Assembly (NCBI GenBank): GCA_026981645.1
Contig: JALSII010000021.1
Span: 16,987-80,986, forward strand
Direction of reading: 5' to 3'
Length of the DNA stretch: 64,000 nt
Source of the DNA: Hyphomicrobiales bacterium
GTDB taxonomy: Bacteria > Pseudomonadota > Alphaproteobacteria > Rhizobiales > Devosiaceae
In this document: piece by piece, positions 1 through 9,812 of the stretch
Layout: each line of letters begins with the position of its first letter
How positions within the stretch are numbered: position 1 is the stretch's first letter
The notes under the pieces: model-generated
Seen by the model: only the letters and a program-made list of their open reading frames with translations
The model's database searches: none
Told to the model about the DNA's origin: nothing
Made by a program: the position numbers and the translations under genes

Positions 1-1141
1 CCACCTCGGGGTCCTGTGCAGCCTGAGAAAGAAACAGCGCCACCACATCAAAGCTCTCAAAAGGGTGATGAACCAGAATATCCTTCTGCTTTATTGCTGA
101 CAGGCAATCTCCCTTGTGGTCACGAATGCGTTCTGGAAAGCGGGCGCGATAAGGTTTGAAAAGCAGGTCCGGGCGGTTGATTTTGCAGATATCGGCGGCA
201 TCCTCAAGCGCCAGAAACCCGCTGCCTTCAAAAATATCCGCCCGATTGATACCCAGCTTATCAGCAATCTGGCGCCGTAGGGACTTGGGCATGGATTTTT
301 CGACTTCAAGGCGAATAGCTGTGCCCCGCCGCCGCTGGCGCAGGGCGGTTTCGAATTCCTCCACCAAATCAGCCGCCTCATCATCAATCTCCAGTTCGCT
401 GTCCCTGATAACCCGGAATGCTCCCGATCCGACAATCCGCTGCCCTGGAAACATGCTCTCAAAAGAAAGGGTGACGATGGTTTCAATTGTTACCAGTTCG
501 GTTCTGTCTCCCTCAGACAGTCCCGCGGGAAAAGTAACAAACCGGCCAAGATTGGCCGGAATACGCACAAGGGCCATGGTACGTTTGCGACCGTCATCCG
601 GCTGGATGTGAATGGCAAGCGCAAACCCCAGATTGGGAATAAAGGGAAAAGGATGCGCCGGATCAACGGCAATAGGTGTCAGAACCGGAAAAATTTCCTG
701 CCGATATAGTTTCCTGAGATAGGCAACCTGGTCATCAGAAAGCTCATCCGCCTCGTGGATAACCACACCGCTCTTGACCAGTTCTCCCCGCAATGTCTGC
801 CAATGGTCCTGCTGCTCCAGATGCAGGTGCTGGGCCAGGTTCATAATCTCTTCGAGCTGTTCCCCTGCGTTCAGCCCGTCAGCACTCAGCCGGGTCGAGC
901 CGGTGCGTTGCTGACTCATCAATCCGGCAACGCGAACCATAAAAAACTCATCCAGATTGCTGGCGGAGATGGAAACAAACCGTAACCGTTCGAGTAAGGG
1001 ATGTGCTTCGTTTCCCGCCTCCTCCAATACTCGCATGTTGAATTGCAGCCAGGAAACCTCGCGGTTGACAAAGCGGGCCGGACTGGCGCGCAACGCTTCG
1101 ATATCAGGGCCCGGCAGTTGGTTTTCCACCATGTCTTTCAT
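1..1141 (-). CDS. ppk: Polyphosphate kinase 1, N-terminal part (cut by window edge)
   Basis: PPK1 reversibly makes inorganic polyphosphate from the gamma-phosphate of ATP. Reading leftward from ATG at 1141 gives an open frame of 380 codons that runs off the window. It carries PPK1 hallmarks: an N-terminal stretch with FVNREVSWLQFN, then LRFVSISASNLDEFFMVRVAGL, then PVLTPIAVDPAHPFPFIPNL. These are the N and head domains; the catalytic phospho-histidine lies further on, outside the window. The start is set by an AGGA sequence about nine bases upstream; an internal ATG at 1132 is the alternative. It follows hdaA by 42 bp on the same strand, so perM-hdaA-ppk probably form one transcript, as in related Rhizobiales. 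Confidence 0.95.
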   Translation of the reverse strand, partial: MKDMVENQLPGPDIEALRASPARFVNREVSWLQFNMRVLEEAGNEAHPLLERLRFVSISASNLDEFFMVRVAGLMSQQRTGSTRLSADGLNAGEQLEEIMNLAQHLHLEQQDHWQTLRGELVKSGVVIHEADELSDDQVAYLRKLYRQEIFPVLTPIAVDPAHPFPFIPNLGFALAIHIQPDDGRKRTMALVRIPANLGRFVTFPAGLSEGDRTELVTIETIVTLSFESMFPGQRIVGSGAFRVIRDSELEIDDEAADLVEEFETALRQRRRGTAIRLEVEKSMPKSLRRQIADKLGINRADIFEGSGFLALEDAADICKINRPDLLFKPYRARFPERIRDHKGDCLSAIKQKDILVHHPFESFDVVALFLSQAAQDPEV

Positions 1142-1183
1142 CAGAAACGTTCCTCATCTGTTTTTGCCCGCAACTGAACCCTG

Positions 1184-1870
1184 TCAAGAAGCCTGGCGGG
1201 CACGCTCTTCAAGAGCTTCGGCGGCAATGATACGCGTGATCGGCTTGCCCCGCGAAAGCGCCAGATCATCCATTAACTTTGCCAGTATAACAACTTCTTC
1301 AGGTGAACGCTCCATGCGTGCCACCAGAAATGAAATAATCTTGGGATCCACGCTGATCTGCCGATCGCTGAATATTTTGACGAACATCTGCGCCAGTTGT
1401 GTGTCGCTCGCACCTTCCACCGTAAAATGGGCAGCCAGGCGGGCGCGGGATTTTACATCATCCGTTAAAAAGGGCCAGGAATATATGGGGTCCCGTGCCG
1501 TCATCAACAACGGGCGGCGATCGCGTATACTCTGATTAAGCAGGTGAAACAGAGCCTGTTCCTCAAGGCCCGTACGGTCTATATCATCAAGCACAACGGG
1601 GATCTTCCCGCCGTCCCGGGCCACATTTTCAATGTCACCAACACCCGGAGAAACTGCCTGTGCCCGCCGCCTCCAGATAGCGGCCAGATGCGACTTTCCC
1701 GACTTGGCCGGTCCGGTGATCAGAGAAAGCGGAGCCGGCCAGTTCGGAAATGAAATTACATGATTAAAGGCCAGTTGGTTGGCTTCCGTGACGACAAAAT
1801 CGGCCTCTGCAAAAGAAGTTGCGTGCCCCAGATCAAGCGCCAGTTGTTTATGTTCCGGTCTGCGCGTCAC
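1184..1870 (-). CDS. hdaA: DnaA regulatory protein HdaA
   Basis: HdaA works with the DNA-loaded beta clamp to stimulate ATP hydrolysis by DnaA and so limits re-initiation of replication. The 228-residue protein has a beta-clamp-binding motif near its N-terminus (QLALDL, residues 9-14), a DnaA-like AAA+ core with a Walker A region GPAKSGKS (53-60), a Walker B-like VVLDDID, a sensor-1-like MTARDP, and a C-terminal helical lid. There is no DnaA domain IV for DNA binding, which separates it from DnaA. It starts with GTG and overlaps the upstream membrane-protein gene by four bases (GTGA), so the two are translationally coupled. Fit with CtrA/DivK/MipZ genes elsewhere in the window: same cell-cycle network. 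Confidence 0.92.
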   Translation of the reverse strand: MTRRPEHKQLALDLGHATSFAEADFVVTEANQLAFNHVISFPNWPAPLSLITGPAKSGKSHLAAIWRRRAQAVSPGVGDIENVARDGGKIPVVLDDIDRTGLEEQALFHLLNQSIRDRRPLLMTARDPIYSWPFLTDDVKSRARLAAHFTVEGASDTQLAQMFVKIFSDRQISVDPKIISFLVARMERSPEEVVILAKLMDDLALSRGKPITRIIAAEALEERARQAS

Positions 1871-2997
1871 AATACCTCATCATCCGACTTCTGGTCTTTG
1901 GCAGGCATTTTGGCCGATGACGGTGCAACTGCCGACGGGTCCTTGCCCAGATAAAGCACCCCGCTTGTATATTTTTTGATGGCAAAACGCACCAGCACCC
2001 CAATGATTGCGACCAGAGGCACTGCCAGCAACAGGCCGATAAAGCCAAACAATATGCCCACCGCAAACAACGAAAACATCAGCCAGACCGGATGCACACC
2101 GATGCTTGATCCCACCAGTTTGGGATAAAGCACATTTCCCTCAAGAAACTGACCAAAAAGAAAAATCGCAACAACAATGCCAATCGGCAATCCCTCGGGC
2201 CAATACTGAACGATGGCTACCGCCACCGAGAGCACAAATCCCACCAGAAACCCGACATAGGGAATGAAACTGAGCAGCCCTGCAGTGACCCCGATCGCCA
2301 GCCCGAAATTCAAACCGGCAAGGCTCAGTGAAACCCCGTAAAAGAGAGCAAGAAGAATAACCACCGTACCCTGCCCGCGTATGACCCCGGCCATGGCCCG
2401 GTCCATGTCCTTGAAAACCTGTCGGATTTCCTCCCGGTGGTCGCGGGGCAGCAGATCATCGATTCTTTTGACCATTTTATCCCAGTCGAGCAACAGGTAG
2501 AAGGCAACAACCGGTGAAATGACTAGCAGGGCCAGAACATTAATAAGCGTCAGACCACTTTGCATCACCTGCCCCGTAAGGTTGCCCAGCATGGTGATGC
2601 CTCCGCTAAGCACCTCGGCCAGACCGTTTTCGAACTGGGCGATACGTTCTGCGCCGAGCATGGCGTAAATGTCAGGCACTTTTTCGTTTGCGAACTCCTG
2701 CAGCTGATTGACATAGCCCGGCAGGCGCAGCGCCAGCCCCAGCCCCTGTTCGATAATCAGCGGTACCAGCAGCAAAAAAGCGGCAATGAACAACAGCAAC
2801 ATGAAGGAAATAACCACCAGGGTGGCCCAGAACCGGCTGAATTTCCAGCGCTCAAGCAGGTCTGCAACCGGATCCAGCAGATAAGCAAGCGCCATGCCCA
2901 CAAGAAAGGGCAGTAAAATGCCCCTGAACACCCAGAGCGCAAACAGGGTGGCAGAGAATAATGCAACCCAAATCCAGACCGGCCTTTGCATCGTCAT
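1867..2997 (-). CDS. AI-2E/PerM family membrane transporter
   Basis: A 376-residue polytopic inner-membrane protein of the PerM (AI-2E transporter) family. It has two hydrophobic segments at residues 10-40, a long central soluble region (about 85-160), and a C-terminal run of membrane helices that includes the family-typical stretch FIPYVGFLVGF followed by GNVLYPKLVGSSIGVHPVW. Substrates differ across the family (autoinducer-2, ions, small anions) and cannot be read from sequence. It is the first gene of a likely perM-hdaA-ppk transcript; this position next to hdaA is common in Rhizobiales. The divergent gap of about 110 bp to purM should hold promoters for both directions. Confidence 0.88.
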   Translation of the reverse strand: MTMQRPVWIWVALFSATLFALWVFRGILLPFLVGMALAYLLDPVADLLERWKFSRFWATLVVISFMLLLFIAAFLLLVPLIIEQGLGLALRLPGYVNQLQEFANEKVPDIYAMLGAERIAQFENGLAEVLSGGITMLGNLTGQVMQSGLTLINVLALLVISPVVAFYLLLDWDKMVKRIDDLLPRDHREEIRQVFKDMDRAMAGVIRGQGTVVILLALFYGVSLSLAGLNFGLAIGVTAGLLSFIPYVGFLVGFVLSVAVAIVQYWPEGLPIGIVVAIFLFGQFLEGNVLYPKLVGSSIGVHPVWLMFSLFAVGILFGFIGLLLAVPLVAIIGVLVRFAIKKYTSGVLYLGKDPSAVAPSSAKMPAKDQKSDDEVL

Positions 2998-3108
2998 ACT
3001 CTATCTTGCCCTTGCGCAACCATTCCCCAGCGTTTATCAGCCCTGTTAACACCGGTGGGATAAAAAATCACCTCTGTGTATCGCCTCTTATGCCGGAAAC
3101 AAAACCCG

Positions 3109-4182
3109 ATGGCTAAAGACAATCCACAAACTACTGTTCATTCCTACAAGCAGGCCGGAGTTGACATCGAGGCTGGCAACGCGTTGGTCGAGGCGATAAA
3201 ACCGGCAGTGCGTTCCACCAGACGAAGCGGTGCCGACGGTGAAATCGGGGGCTTTGGCGGTCTGTTCGACCTGAAGGCAGCAGGTTTTGAGGACCCGGTT
3301 CTGGTCGCAGCCAATGATGGAGTGGGCACTAAACTCAAAATTGCCATTGAGGCAGGAAACCATTCCGGTATCGGCATTGATCTGGTCGCCATGTGCGTCA
3401 ACGATTTGATCGTACAGGGTGCCGAGCCTTTATTTTTTCTCGACTATCTGGCTACCGGTTCGCTGGATGTGCCCCAGGGAACCCGGATTGTTGAAAGCAT
3501 TGCCCACGGATGCCGCCTCGCGGGCTGCGCTCTCATTGGCGGGGAAACCGCTGAAATGCCGGGCATGTATCATGGCAGCGATTATGATCTGGCCGGCTTT
3601 GCCGTCGGTGCGGTTGAGCGGGATGCTCTGTTGCCGCGCCACGATATTGGCACAGGCGATGCACTGGTCGCCATTGCCTCCTCAGGCCTGCACTCCAACG
3701 GATTTTCACTTGTACGCAAAATAGCCGGACTAAGTGGCGTCGCCTGGGCTGACCCGGCACCCTTTGACAATTCAAAAACTCTCGGGCAAGCCCTGCTCAC
3801 CCCCACCCGCATTTACGTCAAACCGATGCTGGCAGCACTCAAGGCTCGCCTGCCCGTAAAAGGACTGGTACATATCACAGGAGGCGGTTTTACTGATAAC
3901 ATTCCGCGCATCCTGCCTGAGCATCTCAGCGCACATATTGATCTGAAAACTATAGCAGTTCCCCCCGTTTTTGCATGGCTGGCAGAGCTGGGCACCCTGC
4001 CGCAAGAGGAAATGCTGCGCACATTCAATTGCGGAGTAGGCATGATTGTAATCGTCGCTGCAAACAGGGCACACGAGCTTGTCGCCCATCTGCAAAGCCA
4101 GGGCGAATCGGCATATATCACAGGAAGCCTTGAGAGCCGTACACGCCAACCCGTTGTCTATACCGGAGAGCTGGCCCTTTGA
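3109..4182 (+). CDS. purM: Phosphoribosylformylglycinamidine cyclo-ligase
   Basis: PurM (AIR synthetase) closes the imidazole ring in step five of purine synthesis, using ATP to turn FGAM into AIR. The protein is 357 residues, the usual length, and shows the family landmarks [13 protein letters not shown] near the N-terminus, [14 protein letters not shown], the ATP-binding region with [11 protein letters not shown], and [13 protein letters not shown] in the C-terminal half. The ATG at 3109 is preferred over an in-frame GTG at 3076 because family members start close to the [13 protein letters not shown] residues and the 11-residue extension resembles nothing. It overlaps purN by four bases, so the two purine steps are coupled. 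Confidence 0.96.
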   Translation: MAKDNPQTTVHSYKQAGVDIEAGNALVEAIKPAVRSTRRSGADGEIGGFGGLFDLKAAGFEDPVLVAANDGVGTKLKIAIEAGNHSGIGIDLVAMCVNDLIVQGAEPLFFLDYLATGSLDVPQGTRIVESIAHGCRLAGCALIGGETAEMPGMYHGSDYDLAGFAVGAVERDALLPRHDIGTGDALVAIASSGLHSNGFSLVRKIAGLSGVAWADPAPFDNSKTLGQALLTPTRIYVKPMLAALKARLPVKGLVHITGGGFTDNIPRILPEHLSAHIDLKTIAVPPVFAWLAELGTLPQEEMLRTFNCGVGMIVIVAANRAHELVAHLQSQGESAYITGSLESRTRQPVVYTGELAL

Positions 4183-4799
4183 GTGCATCTGACATGCTTT
4201 TGCGCAAACGCGTTGCTATTCTGATATCCGGGCGCGGTTCCAATATGAGTGCCCTCATTGAGGCCGCCCGCGCGCCCGATTACCCAGCTGAAATTGTCGG
4301 AATAATTTCAAACCGTGCCGCGGCGGAAGGACTTGAAATTGCCCGGCGCGAAAGCCTGCCCGTGGCGGTGCACAGCCTGAAAAACTATCCTGACGAAATC
4401 GCAACCGACCGTGCAATCAGCCAAACCCTTGAAAGCTGGGGTGTGGACATGGTCTGCCTTGCCGGTTTCATGCGTATTCTGAGCGCTCAGTTCACACAGC
4501 GCTGGCAGGACAGACTGATAAACATCCACCCCTCCCTCCTGCCAAAATTCAAGGGTGTGGACACCCACCGCCGGGCCATCGATGCCGGAGAAAAAAAACA
4601 TGGCTGTTCAGTGCATTTTGTTGTGCCTGAACTCGATGCAGGCCCCGTTATCGCCCGCTCCAGCGTACCCGTTCTGCCCGGAGACACTCCCGAAACGCTG
4701 GCCGATCGGGTGCTCTTGGCTGAGCACAGACTCTACCCCCGGGCCCTGAAAAAAGCCCTCCAGCGCCTGCCCGAAAGCGCGCAGCAACCGGCTGCATGA
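4179..4799 (+). CDS. purN: Phosphoribosylglycinamide formyltransferase
   Basis: PurN transfers a formyl group from 10-formyl-tetrahydrofolate to GAR in the third step of purine synthesis. Visible motifs: the phosphate loop [20 protein letters not shown], and the catalytic [17 protein letters not shown] with Asn, His and (further on) Asp of the family. The start is a choice: TTG at 4179 overlaps the purM stop (TTGA) and has GGAGAG eight bases upstream, while ATG at 4194 has no clear ribosome binding site. I take TTG, giving 206 residues. Pairing with purM is the standard alphaproteobacterial arrangement. Confidence 0.93.
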   Translation: MSASDMLLRKRVAILISGRGSNMSALIEAARAPDYPAEIVGIISNRAAAEGLEIARRESLPVAVHSLKNYPDEIATDRAISQTLESWGVDMVCLAGFMRILSAQFTQRWQDRLINIHPSLLPKFKGVDTHRRAIDAGEKKHGCSVHFVVPELDAGPVIARSSVPVLPGDTPETLADRVLLAEHRLYPRALKKALQRLPESAQQPAA

Positions 4800-4872
4800 A
4801 GCCTTCCCCCTGCCCACGCATCATTCCGGGTGATGGATGCCATAGTCAAAAACGGTTCGACAACGGGGTGGT

Positions 4873-4913
4873 ACCCTCCTAGGGTTCGCTGCTTGAACCC
4901 TGCTTTGGGAGGT
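4873..4913 (+). promoter_or_regulatory. Leader hairpin that can sequester the ribosome binding site
   Basis: Just before the EamA gene, AGGGTTC (4881-4887) pairs perfectly with GAACCCT (4895-4901) around a 7-base loop. Outside it CCTCC (4875-4879) can pair with GGAGG (4908-4912), which is the Shine-Dalgarno of the ATG at 4918. In the closed form the ribosome binding site is buried. This looks like a translational control element, but I do not recognise it as a named riboswitch, and no ligand can be inferred. Confidence 0.5.
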
Positions 4914-4917
4914 AGAC

Positions 4918-5832
4918 ATGACACTGCGCAGCTGGCTGATCATCACCCTGCTGGGTGCCATCTGGGGCAGCTCGTTTCTATTCAACGCCATCCTCATCCG
5001 TGAAATCGGCCCCCTCTGGGTTTCAGCCGGTCGGGTGGGCATAGGTGCGCTTGGTTCGTGGGTATTTGTGTTTGCCTTGAAAAAACAGGTGCCGTTCAAT
5101 ATGCGCCTTTATGTGCAGGTTTTCTTTCTGGGCACGCTTTCCTATGCGGTGCCCTTTGCGCTGTTTCCCCTAAGCCAGAACTATCTGGCCAGCGGGGTTG
5201 CCGCCATCATCAACGCCATGTTGCCCATTACAACGGTCATTGTTTCCCATTTCTGGCTGGGGGGCGAAAAAACCAGCTGGAACAAGTCCCTTGGCGTTGC
5301 CGCCGGGTTCGCAGGCGTGCTGATCCTGGCCAGCCCGATCCTTGCCAGCGGCGGCACCTCTGAACTCTGGGCCATTGCAGCCTGTCTGCTGGCAACCGTG
5401 TGTTATGCGGTGGCGCTAAACTGGACGCGTTCCTTCAATCATGTGGAGCCAACGGTGCTTGCGGCACTGGCGCTGACCGGCGCCTCGCTTTCTGCCATTC
5501 CGATGGCATTTCTGGTGCATGGCATCCCGCAACTGGTGAGCATTGAAGGCTGGGCCTCAATAATTGCCATTGGCCTGTTTGCCACAGCCCTTGCCTTTCA
5601 GATCATGTACCGAATGCTGCCACGCATCGGGGCAACAAATTTTTCTGTCACCACCTTCATTGCCCCGGTCTCTGCCATAATTCTGGGGACCATCATTCTC
5701 AACGAAAAACTGTTGCCTGCCCACTATATGGGGATGGGTGGCATCTTTGTCGGCCTGCTGCTTATCGATGGGCGCCTTTGGAGGCGCTGGAAAACTGTAA
5801 AAAACCCATCCAGCTGGGATTACAAACCCTGA
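4918..5832 (+). CDS. EamA-family (drug/metabolite) transporter
   Basis: A 304-residue inner-membrane protein of the DMT superfamily. Two EamA repeats of about five helices each are visible: residues 5-140, starting LLGAIWGSSFLFNAI, and 150-285, ending in ILNEKLLPAHYMGMGGIFVGLLLI, the family's usual closing pattern. Such proteins export amino acids, nucleotides or drugs; the substrate is not readable. The ATG has an excellent ribosome binding site (GGGAGG five bases before it), but that site lies in a leader hairpin. It stands alone between purN and the antiporter gene, 118 bp after purN, and so is probably regulated separately. Confidence 0.9.
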   Translation: MTLRSWLIITLLGAIWGSSFLFNAILIREIGPLWVSAGRVGIGALGSWVFVFALKKQVPFNMRLYVQVFFLGTLSYAVPFALFPLSQNYLASGVAAIINAMLPITTVIVSHFWLGGEKTSWNKSLGVAAGFAGVLILASPILASGGTSELWAIAACLLATVCYAVALNWTRSFNHVEPTVLAALALTGASLSAIPMAFLVHGIPQLVSIEGWASIIAIGLFATALAFQIMYRMLPRIGATNFSVTTFIAPVSAIILGTIILNEKLLPAHYMGMGGIFVGLLLIDGRLWRRWKTVKNPSSWDYKP

Positions 5833-5922
5833 TTTCAAACTTTCACAAAATCGCAATTTCAGCATGCTATTCAGACGGCGTTGAACCGCCTCTGGTTTTC
5901 CCTGCAAATGAAAGCGCTTTAA

Positions 5923-7659
5923 TTGGAACAGTCTCAGGTCCTCAATGACACTCTGATATTTCTCGCCGCAGCAATCATTGTTGTGCCGTTGTTTCATCGC
6001 TTCAGGGTCAGCCCCATCCTTGGTTATATGGCAGCGGGAATACTTATCGGGCCGTCAGCCTTTGCGCTTGTCACCGACAGCGACAATGCCCACCTGCTGG
6101 CCGAATTGGGCGTCGTGTTTCTCTTGTTCATGATAGGGCTTGAACTTTCGGTTGAGCGCCTGCGCGCCATCGGCACCCGGATATTTCTGCTTGGGCTCCT
6201 CCAGGTCATCGTCACATCAATTGTTATCGGCCTTGTGGCGCTGGCACTTGGTCTATCCCCTGCCGCCTCTGCCATTATAGGCGGTGGCCTGGCGCTTTCC
6301 TCCACTGCTTTTGTCATGAAATATCTGGCAGAGACGGGAGAGCGCGCCACCCGTTTTGGCCTTGTGGTCTTTGCCATATTGCTTGTTCAGGATCTTGCAG
6401 TGGTGCCTTTTCTCATTCTGGTTCCCCTGCTGGGGGCAGAGGAGGCCTCTTTCATTAAAGTCTTCGGCACGGCGGCTCTCAGGGGCGCCGTTGCCCTGAT
6501 GATTGTTATCATTCTTGGCCGCTTCCTGCTGCAACCGCTTTATAAAATGATCGCCAGTGCCCGCAGTTCCGAGTTGTTTGTTTCCACAACCCTGCTGGTT
6601 GTTCTGGGCACAGGTTGGATAATGTCGCTGGCCGGCCTTTCCATGACCCTTGGCGCATTTCTTGCCGGACTTCTGCTCAGCGGCACCCAGTACCGCCACC
6701 AGATTGAAGCGGATATCCGCCCCTTCCGTGGCATATTGCTTGGCCTGTTCTTCATGATCATCGGCATGTCCATGGATATTTCTCTTATCCTTGAGCAATG
6801 GCCCATAGTCTTATCGCTTCTTTTGATTCTGATGCTGGGGAAAACGCTGATTACTGCGGCGCTCAGCAAAATGATGGGCAACCCCGCCGGGCGCTCAATC
6901 CGGGTCGGGCTTGCGCTCTCCCAAGGGGGCGAGTTCGGCTTTGTGATGTTTGGCGCAGCCCTTGCTCTTAATCTGATGGATGCCCAGATCGCCAACATAT
7001 TGCTCGCAACCATCGCCCTGAGCATGATTGCCACTCCGGCAATGTTTTTTCTGGGGCGTGTAATTTCAGCCCGATTAAAACCAGCATCATTTGCGGAGCC
7101 GCACAAGTCCATCGAGGATAATATCAAAGAGGCAAACGATCATGTCCTTATCGCCGGCTTCGGGCGAGTCGGGCAAACCGTTGCCAGGGTCGTTTCCGAT
7201 GCCGGAGTTCCCTATATCGCCATTGATCTGGATCACGCACGGCTTAACAAATGCCGCAAGAAAGGCATGAGTGTTTTTTACGGAGATGCCGATCAGACAA
7301 AAGTGCTGCAGGCTGCGGGTGCAGGACGCGCAAGAAGCGCCGTCATAACTCTGGACGACGAGGAAACAGCATCCCGGGTAGTTGGCGCGCTGCGAAACGA
7401 CTATCCCGACCTGCCCATTTATGTGCGGGCCCGCGACCGGAAACATTCGCACAGGCTTGAGCAGGCCGGCGCAACGGCAATGGTTTTTGAAGCCGCGGAA
7501 GCAAGTTTGCAGCTCGGCTCAATCGTTCTGGCGTCCCTTGATGTCAGCGCCGATGATATATCCAGCATTATCAATGACTACCGGGAAGATGATTATGCCC
7601 TGCTCGAAGATGTTGTTGCCGGAAACCCCAAAGTTAATCCTGCCCCGTTGGCGGACTGA
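5923..7659 (+). CDS. KefB-type monovalent cation:proton antiporter (CPA2)
   Basis: A 578-residue membrane protein of the CPA2 family that exchanges K+ or Na+ for protons. Residues 1-385 form about twelve membrane helices, including GLELSVERL and LVVFAILLVQDLAVVPFL, both typical of KefB/KefC. Residues 400-520 form a soluble RCK/TrkA-N domain with the nucleotide-binding glycine pattern GFGRVGQTVARVV. The start is TTG at 5923, which lines up with the usual KefB N-terminus, and there is no nearby in-frame ATG. No KefF/KefG-like ancillary gene is adjacent, so glutathione gating is not supported. It converges on gatB with only 9 bp between the stop codons. Confidence 0.9.
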   Translation: MEQSQVLNDTLIFLAAAIIVVPLFHRFRVSPILGYMAAGILIGPSAFALVTDSDNAHLLAELGVVFLLFMIGLELSVERLRAIGTRIFLLGLLQVIVTSIVIGLVALALGLSPAASAIIGGGLALSSTAFVMKYLAETGERATRFGLVVFAILLVQDLAVVPFLILVPLLGAEEASFIKVFGTAALRGAVALMIVIILGRFLLQPLYKMIASARSSELFVSTTLLVVLGTGWIMSLAGLSMTLGAFLAGLLLSGTQYRHQIEADIRPFRGILLGLFFMIIGMSMDISLILEQWPIVLSLLLILMLGKTLITAALSKMMGNPAGRSIRVGLALSQGGEFGFVMFGAALALNLMDAQIANILLATIALSMIATPAMFFLGRVISARLKPASFAEPHKSIEDNIKEANDHVLIAGFGRVGQTVARVVSDAGVPYIAIDLDHARLNKCRKKGMSVFYGDADQTKVLQAAGAGRARSAVITLDDEETASRVVGALRNDYPDLPIYVRARDRKHSHRLEQAGATAMVFEAAEASLQLGSIVLASLDVSADDISSIINDYREDDYALLEDVVAGNPKVNPAPLAD

Positions 7660-7668
7660 GTTCCAGAG

Positions 7669-9153
7669 CTAAAGCCCCAGCTTTTCCTTGAGGATCTTGT
7701 TCACCGCCTGCGGGTTGGCCTTGCCCTGACTTGCCTTCATCACCTGCCCGACAAACCAGCCCACCATGGAGGGTTTGTCTTTGACCTTGCCCACCTGTTC
7801 GGGGTTGGCGGCGATGATTTCATCAACGATTTTTTCAATGGCGCCAGTGTCACTAACCTGCTTCATGCCCCGCTTTTCAACGATTTGGGCCGGATCGCCA
7901 CCCTCACTCCAGACGATTTCAAACAGTTCCTTGGCAATTTTCCCCGAGATTTCACCGTTCAAAATCAGGTCAATAATGCCCCCAAGCTGGTCCGCATCCA
8001 CCGGACTGCTTCTTACATCCAGCCCCTCCTTGGCCAGCCGCCCGAACAGGTCGTTGATGACCCAGTTGGCTGACAGCTTGCCGTCGCGGCCTCTGGCCAC
8101 GCTTTCATAAAAATCTGCTGAAACACGAGAGGCGACCAGCACCGAGGCGTCATATTTGGTGATGCCGTATTCCGCCACCAGACGCGCCTGTTTTTCGTCC
8201 GGCAATTCGGGCAAATCCTTGGCCAGTTCGGCAATAAACGCATCATCGAATTCAAGCGGCAACAGATCGGGATCAGGGAAATAGCGATAATCATGCGCTT
8301 CTTCCTTGGAGCGCATGGAACGGGTTTCTCCGGTTTTGGGGTCGAACAGGCGGGTCTGCTGAATGACCTTGCCCCCGTCCTCCAGAATATCAATCTGGCG
8401 GCGCGCTTCATATTCGATGGCCTGCCCGGCAAACCGAACCGAATTGACATTTTTGATTTCGCACCTTGTGCCGAACTCGCCGCCCGGTTTGCGCACCGAA
8501 ACATTTATGTCGGCCCGGAGCGAACCCTGCTCCATATTGCCGTCACAGGTGCCAAGATAGCGCAGGATTGTGCGCAGCTTGGTGATATAGGCGCGCGCCT
8601 CGGCTGCGGAGCGAATGTCGGGCTTGGAGACAATCTCCATCAGCGCCACCCCGGAGCGGTTCAGATCGACAAAACTCATATTCGGATGCTGGTCGTGGAT
8701 GGATTTGCCCGCGTCCTGCTCCAGATGCAGGCGCTCGATGCCGATTGTGACCTCGCCCACCTTGTCACCCATATCCAGATGCACTTCCCCCTCCCCCACG
8801 ATGGGGTCCTTGAACTGGGAAATCTGATAGCCCTGGGGCAAGTCGGGGTAAAAATAGTTCTTGCGGTCGAACAATGAGCGTTTGTTGATTTTTGCCTTCA
8901 GACCCAGCCCGGTGCGCACGGCCTGGCGCACGCATTCCTCATTAATGACCGGCAGCATGCCCGGCATGGCTGCATCAACAAAAGAAACATTGTTGTTGGG
9001 CGGCTCACCAAAGCGGGTCGAAGAACCCGAAAACAGTTTGCTTTGGCTGGTCACCTGGGCATGAACTTCCAGCCCGACAACCATTTCCCAATCCCCGGTG
9101 GCCCCGGCAATGAAATAGTCCGGGTTGGGGGTGCGTGTATCAACAAGTGTCAT
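7669..9153 (-). CDS. gatB: Asp-tRNA(Asn)/Glu-tRNA(Gln) amidotransferase subunit B
   Basis: GatB binds the mischarged Glu-tRNA(Gln) or Asp-tRNA(Asn) and activates its side chain with ATP so that GatA-derived ammonia makes the amide. The 494-residue protein shows [49 protein letters not shown] and the C-terminal YqeY-like tail ending [21 protein letters not shown]. It is the last gene of the gatC-gatA-orf-chorismate mutase-gatB run, 35 bp behind the mutase, so the two genes between gatA and gatB separate subunits that are usually adjacent. Confidence 0.97.
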   Translation of the reverse strand: MTLVDTRTPNPDYFIAGATGDWEMVVGLEVHAQVTSQSKLFSGSSTRFGEPPNNNVSFVDAAMPGMLPVINEECVRQAVRTGLGLKAKINKRSLFDRKNYFYPDLPQGYQISQFKDPIVGEGEVHLDMGDKVGEVTIGIERLHLEQDAGKSIHDQHPNMSFVDLNRSGVALMEIVSKPDIRSAAEARAYITKLRTILRYLGTCDGNMEQGSLRADINVSVRKPGGEFGTRCEIKNVNSVRFAGQAIEYEARRQIDILEDGGKVIQQTRLFDPKTGETRSMRSKEEAHDYRYFPDPDLLPLEFDDAFIAELAKDLPELPDEKQARLVAEYGITKYDASVLVASRVSADFYESVARGRDGKLSANWVINDLFGRLAKEGLDVRSSPVDADQLGGIIDLILNGEISGKIAKELFEIVWSEGGDPAQIVEKRGMKQVSDTGAIEKIVDEIIAANPEQVGKVKDKPSMVGWFVGQVMKASQGKANPQAVNKILKEKLGL

Positions 9154-9188
9154 ATTGGTCTTGAACCTAACTGCATTTGCTTCAGAAT

Positions 9189-9500
9189 TCAGGATTTGTT
9201 GCGGGCAACGATAATGCCCTTTTCATAATTGATGTTCCAGTCAATCAGCGTGCGCCAGATGAGTTCAGCCTGGTCCTCATCCAGTTCATGCTCTTTGGCG
9301 CGGCCCCTGACCCGGGCAATGACCGCCTCGATACGGGCAGGGTCGTGAGCCTCGTGGGGATCGGTCTTTATTTCCGCCATGCGGGTGACATAAGTGTGCC
9401 GCTCGGCCAGAGCCTCGATAAGTTTGAGGTCAATGCGGTCGATTTCGGCGCGCACATCCTCTTTGCTCTGGCAATCGGTGGGGCGTTTTTTGTCGCTCAT
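9189..9500 (-). CDS. Chorismate mutase (AroQ type)
   Basis: A 103-residue, all-helical AroQ-type chorismate mutase, which turns chorismate into prephenate on the way to phenylalanine and tyrosine. The fold signature is clear: a first long helix with [25 protein letters not shown] (binding-site Arg and Lys), a middle [21 protein letters not shown], and a final helix with [13 protein letters not shown]. The length matches stand-alone monofunctional mutases. Its ATG overlaps the upstream small gene by four bases (ATGA). Its place inside the gat operon seems positional rather than functional; a cytoplasmic location is expected since no signal peptide is present. Confidence 0.9.
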   Translation of the reverse strand: MSDKKRPTDCQSKEDVRAEIDRIDLKLIEALAERHTYVTRMAEIKTDPHEAHDPARIEAVIARVRGRAKEHELDEDQAELIWRTLIDWNINYEKGIIVARNKS

Positions 9501-9811
9501 GCCTTCCCCCCGTCAAAGCGCTTCGCCAAATGCTCCCATTCCTCGGCAACGCTGGGTTTTGTGCGTTTTTGCCCGGCCCGGTGATACCAGAAGTCAGCAT
9601 TGCCCATATCACCCTCCATCCAGTGTAATAGCGCGTGGATCAAATCGAACTCGGGTTTCCCCTCCCCGTGTTGACACAGAAGATGGGCCCGCTCCCACTC
9701 CGGACCGACCGCAAAATCTCCCTTTTTGGCCCACCACAGGGCCTGCATGGCTTTACTCATATCTGGGGGCGGCTGGCTCTGATCAAGGCTGAAAACAAGG
9801 TCCGCACTCAT
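9497..9811 (-). CDS. Small conserved protein between gatA and chorismate mutase
   Basis: A 104-residue soluble protein of unknown function. The ATG at 9811 is chosen because it sits one base after the gatA stop and drops an arginine-rich extension with no family resemblance. The sequence has MQALWWAKKGDFxxGPEWERAHLLCQ, then LIHALLHWMEGDMGNADFWYHRAG. This helix-rich, tryptophan- and histidine-rich pattern resembles a widespread family of small bacterial hypothetical proteins whose members carry a similar HxxLHxxEGDxGNAxYWYxRAG core. It overlaps the mutase gene by four bases, so it is surely translated with it. No catalytic motif is recognised. Confidence 0.75.
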   Translation of the reverse strand: MSADLVFSLDQSQPPPDMSKAMQALWWAKKGDFAVGPEWERAHLLCQHGEGKPEFDLIHALLHWMEGDMGNADFWYHRAGQKRTKPSVAEEWEHLAKRFDGGKA

Positions 9812-9812
9812 T

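Noticed and set aside
3076..3108. Upstream GTG start of purM
   Set aside because: It adds 11 residues that do not fit the family; ATG 3109 matches the usual start.
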